DNA from: Escallonia rubra
Lineage: Eukaryota > Streptophyta > Magnoliopsida > Escalloniales > Escalloniaceae
Reading direction: 5' to 3'
Assembly: GCA_033065855.1 (NCBI GenBank)
Contig: JAVXUO010000741.1
Location: 1-64,000 of the forward strand
DNA length: 64,000 bases
Shown here: in pieces, positions 56,785 to 64,000 of the stretch
How positions within the stretch are numbered: the stretch's first letter is position 1
Layout: every line of letters begins with the position of its first letter
Made by a program: the position numbers and the translations under genes
Notes under the pieces: model-generated
Told to the model about the DNA's origin: nothing
Database searches by the model: none
Seen by the model: only the letters and a program-made list of their open reading frames with translations

Positions 56785-59700
56785 TAAGCCCCCCACTTCC
56801 TTAGCCAAAATGTTTGGCTGAGGAAGTTTATACTTGGTGTCTTGAGACACACGTTAGATTTGTAAGGGATTCTCCATCCGCTTGTAGGGGTAATAATATT
56901 TCTCTACTCCATGTACTCGGACCTAAGCTCTTGGGAGCTTAAGCCTTGGAACTTTGCCCGAGTAGGATGCTAGAACTCTAGCTCTTGAGAGCTAGGTCTT
57001 TTGAATGTCGCCTAAGTAGGCTATTCGGAATCATCTTTGGGAAGATGAATAATGGGATCTCGGGATCCATTAAAGGCTGTGCCCCACGTTAGCCTCTCTA
57101 GAGAGAGGACACAGAGCTGTGCATGCAAGTTGTTACATGTGCTAAGTGTTTGAATGTCTCCTTGAGGGGTCACCTCTCCTGTGGAAGGTGTTTGTTTTGT
57201 GCAAGTGTGTGTTCTTTAGCTTGAGCTGACCACATCATGCTTGCGTTTTACTTTGACGCGAACCCTTATCGTCAGCTAAGGGCTGGCAAAGAAGCCTCGC
57301 ACTCACGCTCGGCCAGGTTTCGAATTAACAAAACAGGGTAGGGCGACGAACTCCCACGTGGTTTTGCCGTTTCTCGGGCTAGAACTAAAGCTAGATCGTG
57401 TCAGATAACACTTGTGTGCTATCATGTCACCCTTGAGGGTGTTCGTCCCTTGAGGGACCGCCCTAGAGGGCTAGTGGAACGTAGAGTTCTGATAAGTGCC
57501 CTTGAGGGGGAATGGAACATGGAGCTCATGTAAAATACCCTCGGAGGGTTGACGGAACTTAGAGTTCTCGTACGCGCCCTTGACGGGGAATGTAGCTCAT
57601 GTAAATGCCCTGGGGGCTGGACGGAACTTAGAGTTCTCGTCATACGTGCCCTCGGGGGCAGATAGAGCGCAAAGTGCTCTGATTCACCAGTTGCATTAAT
57701 AGCATGCGCTGGTGTGAATGTTTGACCGTTGATAGTCGGTCACTGTATGACCGGATACATAATGTCGAGGCGGCATGATACTGCAGCAAAAACCCTAGGC
57801 GTGACCTTTAAGTCGCCGGATGTTGTGAATTTGTTCCTTGCTTGTGAAGTGGTTTTGCGTCATTGTTGATGCTTACGAGCGCAGTATAAACCCTTATTGG
57901 GTCTGCTCCACTTTCTCTTTGACTGAACTTGAGGTGGCGCAATAGAGAGGTGGTTGCGTGGTGGCACGCTGGCGGCGCTACTTGTCTTTGCGGATTTGGT
58001 TGTTGTTTCCGATGTGTGGCTGGTGGCATCGGTTACTTCGCAGTGTTCTTCTTCCTACTTTGATTTTTTTATTTTGCCGCCGGCGGTGTGGTCTGATTAG
58101 GACGGTGCGTGTCGCCGGAGTTGCAGTTGGCGATAGTGGTTGCTTGTTAGCGACCGACCTGAAGTAAACTCGCGGCGATCGTTAGTCTCCTCCGGGTATG
58201 AAGCAACGATGTTTTTCCCATGGTCGCGGTGGTGCAGATCTGGAAGCTGGTAGCGGTGAGACAGTGACGCGATGACGGCGATGGTGGCGATGACGCTAAT
58301 AGCATTGCCGATAGTCACGGTGGTGACTGGAGTGTTTGAGTGGTGACGAGGTGTTGCCGCTGACCGTGGTTGACGCCACGATTGGGAGTGGCAACCATTC
58401 TCTTAGGGCTGTGGCGGCACAGATCTTGACTGGAGGGCGGTGCAATGGCGCTCGCAATTTGTTACCAACGGTGGTCGTATGGCGTTGCCTAGCGCCGACG
58501 CTGGTGGCGGTGGAGATGTTGGTTTATTTATTATTATTTTTTTTTGCTGAGATGTTGTTTGCTCCTGCAACTGGACTGCGGTGGCCGGCGGCTTATGGTG
58601 CCCACCGCGGTCTTCCAGCAACTTTGCGTCGCCGATGGCTCCGGTGCCGTGTGCGTGGCCGACTGTGAATTTGTTCCTTGCTTACCAGCGCAGTAAAAGC
58701 CCTTGCAAGAAATAAAAGTACGTGACTGAAAAAATAACCTCTGAAGCAATAAAGCATATAAAAAATGCAAATATATTTTTAACATAATAGTCTTAAAAAT
58801 TATGCATATGTCTAATAAAAAAGACCCCGTGGGTCAAATATATATAATATGCATAATTACGGGTTAAAAGTTTAATGCTTTTAAAAAGTTGTGGCACATG
58901 CTGAATAAATTAGACCTTGTGGTCTTAAATACAATTATGCATTTTCATGGGGTTAAAACATCAATGCTTTCACAAGGAAGGAGTGCACCTTATCTGGATG
59001 AAGGGTGCTGAATAGCCTTCACGGGCTGTCGCTGTCGTCGGTCAGATCACATCGCCGGCAGGAGTGGCGAAGAGTTGTTCCGTCAATTCAACACTACCGT
59101 CGCCACAACAAGGCCGAGGAATCGTTTCAACGGGTTGATGCATCGCCGGACGACGCAAAGGTGTAGATCTGTGCAAGATCTAGTGGCGTAGGCGGCGGTT
59201 GTCATTGATCGCGGTGGAGAGGGCACCGATTGATGCTGGTACGGCGGTTGCTTGTCTCTTGGCGAAGCCGCTGCTACTGCCTGTGGTGGACGGCGACGTC
59301 TAAAAAGGTCACAGCGGCGCGACGTTGGCGATGGCGGCGATATGTTGGTGAGTGAGAGGCTGATGAAAGAGTCAGCGCTATGGCGCGTTGCTTGCCGTCG
59401 CGGTGGAGCGTAAATGGCAGATCTGGCGAGCGACGATGAAGCGGATTTGGAAGCCGGTAGCGGCGAAACAGCAAAATGACCACAGCGCCGGTGTTTTCCC
59501 ACAGGGCCTGCCATGGTTTTGGACGGCGAGTTGGCCGTCGTTGGTTGCGACTAACTGTCGTGGACGGTGCGGCGTCAGGTGAAGCCGCAGTGGTGCGGCG
59601 CCGACGCCTTGTCGGAGGAGTCGATTTGACGGCGCGATCAGCTTCTTCTTCTTCCCGTTTTCTTATTTTATTTTTTAATTTGGTAACTGCTTGCGTTGGC

Positions 59701-60895
59701 AGCGTGGTGCCGATCGGTCTGACTCTGTCATCAGATTATTAAAGGCTGATGGCAATTGCCGCTGTAAATTCATGGCGGCTGTTTGTGGCCGGTGGCAATG
59801 GTCGTGTGACCAGCGGACGGCGGCGGTGCTTCGATGGCTGATGTCCAGGCGTCACGTATAGAATGACTATGTACGGCGGTGCTGCAACTACTTCTTCTTC
59901 CACATTTTTTTTGAGTTGTTGTGGTAGCCATAGGAGATTTTCGACGGCGAGCTGCCGTTGTTACCGGCGGCGTTGTCTGACCAGGATGTTGGCTGATGGA
60001 GGAATTGGCACCGTGATGACTAATGGCGGCGAATTGTGGTGGACGGTACGATATTGGCGTTTGCGAATATAGATTCTGCCATCGGCGGTTGTGAGGTCAA
60101 TTGCAGCACCGGTGATTCTGGTAGGGACGATTGAGTGGCCATGGAGGCTGTCTGAAGGCGGTCGAGTTTGGAGACCCACGTTGGCGTCACGCTGTCACTG
60201 TTCACGGTAGTGCGCATCTCGACGGTGCGGGTCTACTGGAGGCACCATCGACACCGAACTCTATTTGGGCCGACAGTGGTGGTCACCTGTGGTGGCGAAC
60301 GGCGACAGTGCTTCTACCTCTTCTTTTCTTGTTTCCTTTTTCTGGACCTGTTGACGACGGTACCGTCGATTGGCCGCTAGCAGCGATTAGGGACGCCGGT
60401 GACTCCGGTGGCTTGATGGTTGAGCAGGGATAGGGTTGTCCTTGTAGGTACTGTTCATGGGGTAGTTGTTTAGGGCTTTGCCCATGAGGGCGACGATCTG
60501 CAAGTTATGGGCGACGGCGCTGCCTCATGCATGGTGCAGATACTCCAACTTTCTTTTTCTTCTTTGTTGATACGGCAGTCCCGCTGTGGCGGTGGTGTTG
60601 ATCGTGGTGGCCAAGACTCCATTGGCACTGCCTTGTAACTTTGGTTGCGGCTGATTGCCGCCGACGGTGGTTGTAGCGATGTTTGTGCAACTAATGATGG
60701 TGGTCGGCGTAGTGGCGCCATTGCTATTGATTTGGTGGAGCAGATTGCTTGGACGGTGGCGACCGTGCGACGGCGTGGCGGTTGCCTGGCGCGTTGTCGT
60801 CGGCAATTTGGGATACAACTGTTGAATTTTCTTAAGGTCAAACGGCTAGGCTGACGGGTCCCACGGATGGCGCCAAAATGTTGCTGCTTAAAATA

Positions 60896-61285
60896 TGTCC
60901 CGTGTACGTTGCGGAACCCGAGCCTGGACCGATGACCTGCAAGACAGAAAACGAGTGACCGCCGGGTGGGGTTCCCGGCGGAGAACTCTCCGATGCTTAA
61001 GTCAGAGCGCAGCTACATGATAATGACTCTGCAAAAGCATGAATGTGTGTGTAGTTGTGTAGTCGTCCCTTTTACCTGGGGGGTAGACCCCTTTATATAA
61101 TGGTAGGAAGAAGAGCCATAGTAGGACTTGAATGTGAACAAATCCAATTAGGATTGTATTAGGATTATAGAGAATCACGTGTCTATCTCTGATAATAGAG
61201 TCTTGATAAGATAATCCCCAATGTCCTAGTATGACTGAGAGTGCCGGTATTCCCCAATTATTGGGAGTATATTTGAGATATATCA
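60896..61285 (-). repeat. 5' LTR of the 56.4-61.3 kb retrotransposon
   Basis: 390 bp on the minus strand, ending ACGTACACGGGACA next to the primer-binding region. It has the same TATA-like sequence (about 61100) as its partner, followed by the expected transcription start region. Confidence 0.92.
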
Positions 61286-62094
61286 CTCATCATAGATCAT
61301 GACTACCCTTCTGCCATAGTCATCTCCACACCCAACCACTGTCGACAGCTACACCATCACAGTTGATAATGAACCAAAAACACGCACACGCACAACCATC
61401 ACCATTGCACCCATCAAGACACGAACATCGTAATCATATCAATCTCCCAGCCTCCACCTAGATCTGTCACTACCTAGATTTGCCACCACCTATATTTGTG
61501 ATCCTTCGTCATCCATTTATCATTGCCGCCACATTTATTTATTATCACCGTCATCGTGCCTCCGAGATTCGTCGCCTCTGTTTCCAAGTTAGGTTGTTTA
61601 ACTGGGAAGTGTGAATTAATAAAGTAAGGACTGCAACCATAAAATTTTCCTTTAATTTGTTCTTCTTTGCATGTGTGGGGCCGGTGGGTGGAGAGTGGGA
61701 GGGAGGGGGAGGGGGAGGTAAGAATTATTTTTTTTGGGGGGGGGGGGGGGGGGGGAGGAGAAGGAGAAAAGAGTTCCACGTCATGTATTTTTTCATGAAG
61801 ACAGTCATACTTTGGACTTTGTAACTGATTCCACCGTTCATCAGCCTTCGGTCTTAATTGGTTTGTAAGTAATACTTTACTCATTTGATACTTTTGACAT
61901 GTTAGGTTCTTAAGCTGGACTGAAATGATACTTTAAGGTATATGTTTGGAATTAGCAAGATTTAATCTGAATCTTATTCTCAAGAATCAATACCAAACAT
62001 TCTCTAAGCTAAGATTGCCAATTTAAGTCTAGGATGTTGATATCACCACTTTGAATTTGGACTTACTCAAATCCGAAAAAGAAAAGTTTAGTTA

Positions 62095-63162
62095 GTGTTT
62101 GACAGAGTTTTTATATTCAGTTTTTTCTCCAGTTTGTAAACTGGAGGAAAAGAAACCTGTTTGACAGACATTTTTCGTTTTTCTTTCCTTTAGTTTTGAA
62201 AATCAAATTTTAAAACGGGGTTATTTTTGAAAAAGTTCATTTTGGAGTTTTTTGTTTCGAGAACTAATCATCAAATTTCATTAGAAGCAATTTAATATCC
62301 ACATTTTAAAATCATTTTATTTCATTTCATCAGTTTCACCACTACCACTACTTACCCTCTAAGCCTTCACCACCACTACCACCAGCAGACAACCACCGTC
62401 ACCACCCAGCCGCCGCCCTAACCATCCCACTTTCTTCACCCCACTGCCACGCGACCACAGATCTGTCCCACCATCACCACCCTATCGTTATCACACGAAC
62501 ATATCTCTTACATTGCCGTCATAATCCCGTTGTTGCCACCGGCAGGTCTGCCTCACCGCTGCCACCTCATCGCCATCGCTACTGCACGAATCTGCTCCAC
62601 CACATAGCGTCGCATCAACCAAGCGGACAACATCGCAACCACCATTTTAACCACCAAGAACACTGATGTAATTGTTGACGATCGATCAATGTCGGATAAC
62701 ACCACAATCGAACAATATCACAATCACCATCGATCAATGCCGACGCAGTCAATTTCACCACTCCCAACCACCCGCCGTCAATCTTACCACTGCCGTCGAT
62801 GCCGTCTCTCATCACTGTCATCTCTCCACTTCCATCGATCTCATCGATCAGATATGGTTTTTGGGTTACAGTAACTCTATCGTGATTTTGGCGGTTGGTT
62901 GTGATGGGTGGTGGTTACTGGCTATGGGCGGCGGTGATACTGTGGCTTGATGGTGTTGGTTGGTGGTAATGAAAATTGGTGTTTTGGGGAAAAGGAATAT
63001 AAAGGGAAATAAAATCTTCTTAAAAGAAACAAAAACTGGGAAAAACCAAAACTAATCTATCAAAAACATCTACTTGTATTTTCAAAACAAAAACAACAAC
63101 TAGTTTTGATTTTTATTTTTTAGAAAACCAAAACCAAAAACTACAATGTTGCCAAGCACAAC
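62095..63162. mobile_element. AT-armed element with CCACCA-rich core
   Basis: The ends GTTAGTGTTTGACAGAG and GCCAAGCACAACC are imperfect inverted repeats; the arms carry TTTTTCTCCAGTTTG and CCAAAACCAAAAAC motifs. The core (62335-62960) is rich in CACCAC/CACCGC and its complement. It has the same design as 49379-50147. Ends are approximate and no clean duplication was found. Confidence 0.6.
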
Positions 63163-63450
63163 CTTTACTTGGAGTGAATTTATAAGCTCCTATTTAAAGC
63201 TTATAGGTCAACAGACTACTCAAGGTTCATAATGGAGAACAATTATGTGCTTCGCAAGGGTTTTCCTTTTCAATGTACACTCTTCATGGAAGATCCATCA
63301 AGGCAATGTTGTTCCACAAAATTGAAAGTTTGACACGAAGCCTAAAACAATTTGAGTTACCTCTGTCCTACAACAAGAAACAGAAAATCCAACCAACAAA
63401 AAAGGAAGAGTAAACTCTTGTTCCCTTTTCTACAGAGCCTTGCAGAGATA
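63163..63450. other. Probable 3' UTR and downstream region of the PIN gene
   Basis: Short AT-rich interval after the PIN stop codon (63451-63453). Nothing else was recognised. Confidence 0.5.
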
Positions 63451-63888
63451 TCAATGTATGAGGTCCAGCATCGCATAATAAGCAATCAACACTGGCAGGG
63501 AGACAATCGTGCCAAAGATAACCCTGGAAAATGATGTAGCGTAAAAAGAGTACGTAAGTGTCAAATTTCGAATATAAATTTGGAAGCGACTATCTCAAAT
63601 CTCCTTTTTGGCGGCAAAAATATGCCGGCCAACATATTTAGTAGCACTTTATTGTTAAAAGTGTTGCTCAAAGTGTTAACAAATATGTCATCACCGCAAC
63701 TCATCAAAGATTTTGCATCACTGAACAAAGGATTGGAGAAAGTTTCGCTCACAAAGGAGCAACAATGTCTCCAAATTGACATGTAATAGTCATAGGAGTT
63801 GGACAACTTACGCAGTACTAAGCACGTTTGCATGCACTTCATACTCCTTGGCGTACACAAAAGAAGTGATCGATTGTGGCAATGCCGC
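63451..63888 (-). CDS. PIN: PIN auxin efflux carrier, last two exons (gene continues past right edge)
   Basis: Exons on the minus strand are 63812-63888 and 63451-63523, joined in phase across a GT-AG intron. They encode AALPQSITSFVYAKEYEVHA, NVLSTAVIFGTIVSLPVLIA and YYAMLDLIH then TGA. This is the conserved C-terminus of PIN proteins: AALPQ, FVxAKEY, the STAVIFG helix and the short tail. PIN proteins carry auxin across the plasma membrane or, in the short members, the ER membrane. The VSLPVLIAYYA ending looks more like short PIN5-type members than long ones, but the diagnostic central loop is outside the window. The sequence 63889-64000 is intron. Confidence 0.88.
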
Positions 63889-64000
63889 CTGTAACCACGT
63901 AAATAAACAAATTAATTATTTGATGCGATGTATAACATATTCAGATACTTAATTCACATGTGCAAAAAAAATTTAGCTTTCATTTACTGTTATTTTCACA

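Larger units (their letters stand above)
56394..61285 (-). mobile_element. Non-coding LTR retrotransposon (LARD-like), minus orientation
   Basis: It is bounded by two LTRs that differ at about four positions in 390 bp. On the minus strand the 5' LTR is 60896-61285 and the 3' LTR 56394-56784. A primer site TGGCGCCATCCGTGGGAC (60858-60875) lies about 20 nt inside the 5' LTR, and the purine tract AAGGAAGTGGGGGGCTTA (56785-56802) abuts the 3' LTR. The 4.1-kb interior has no gag, protease, reverse transcriptase or integrase frame; it is mostly GGTGGC/GGCGAC triplet-rich sequence. It must be moved by enzymes of another element. No target duplication was found. Confidence 0.9.
55687..61956. mobile_element. 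MULE-like element with about 180-bp inverted ends, split by an LTR retrotransposon
   Basis: 55687-55870 is the inverted counterpart of about 61770-61956: GGGCTAATTGCAAAT and ACCTTAATACAACTTAAG on the left against the complement of ACTTTAAGGTATATG and AATTAGC on the right. Flanks TAGATTTAA (55678-55686) and AAGATTTAA (61957-61965) give an 8-of-9 duplication, the Mutator size. Excluding the nested retrotransposon (56394-61285) the element is about 1.4 kb, without a transposase. Confidence 0.75.

Noticed and set aside
57422..60854. Many 60-143-codon frames inside the LTR retrotransposon as gag-pol
   Set aside because: None has a zinc knuckle, protease, reverse transcriptase or integrase motif, and they overlap on both strands in triplet-rich sequence.
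63561..63860. 99-codon minus frame beside the PIN exons
   Set aside because: It spans the PIN intron between two well-defined exons in another frame.

Overview
The window looks like plant nuclear DNA, most likely from a eudicot. The genes have many introns with GT-AG junctions, the families (PIN, NPH3, AMI1-type amidase, PPR, plant mobile domain) are plant ones, and the spaces between genes are full of transposable elements that duplicate their target sites (TSDs). I cannot name the species. LAYOUT. At 1-1034 lies a decayed plant-mobile-domain (MAIN-like) pseudogene on the minus strand, followed by a cluster of six 23-bp palindromes (1707-2028). At 4154-9442 is a complete nine-exon AMI1-type amidase gene (minus). 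At 13709-22657 is a complete seven-exon RING (Topors-like) E3 ligase gene (minus). Its introns hold a 126-bp hAT MITE, a Tourist-like MITE and a 1.6-kb Pack-MULE that carries an internally deleted PPR gene. At 29859-32454 is a four-exon BTB-NPH3 gene (minus). At 34809-35444 is an intronless gene for a small, probably plastid-targeted membrane protein (plus). At 63451-63888 are the last two exons of a PIN auxin carrier (minus) that runs off the right edge. REPEAT-RICH MIDDLE AND RIGHT. From about 25.2 to 51 kb there are several diverged copies of one chromosomal block. They contain exon-like pieces of a minus-strand gene family I do not recognise. Into these blocks went LTRs of one large LTR family (27184-28700; solo LTRs 37903-39947 and 41632-43237), a fold-back element, a SINE, a LINE-like retrocopy and other insertions. 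For several of these the paralogous block still shows the uninterrupted site. From 51 to 63 kb follow a GC-rich hAT element, a TRIM, and a MULE-like element with long inverted ends into which a 4.9-kb non-coding LTR retrotransposon has inserted. Three AT-armed elements with triplet-rich cores also lie in the right-hand part. HOW THE GENES RELATE. Eukaryotic genes here are separate transcription units. Three of the five intact or partial genes touch auxin biology by family (AMI1: indole-3-acetamide to IAA; NPH3 family: phototropism and PIN placement; PIN: auxin transport). This is probably chance, but is noted. Exon boundaries were read by eye from reading frame, splice motifs and family resemblance; no search was run.
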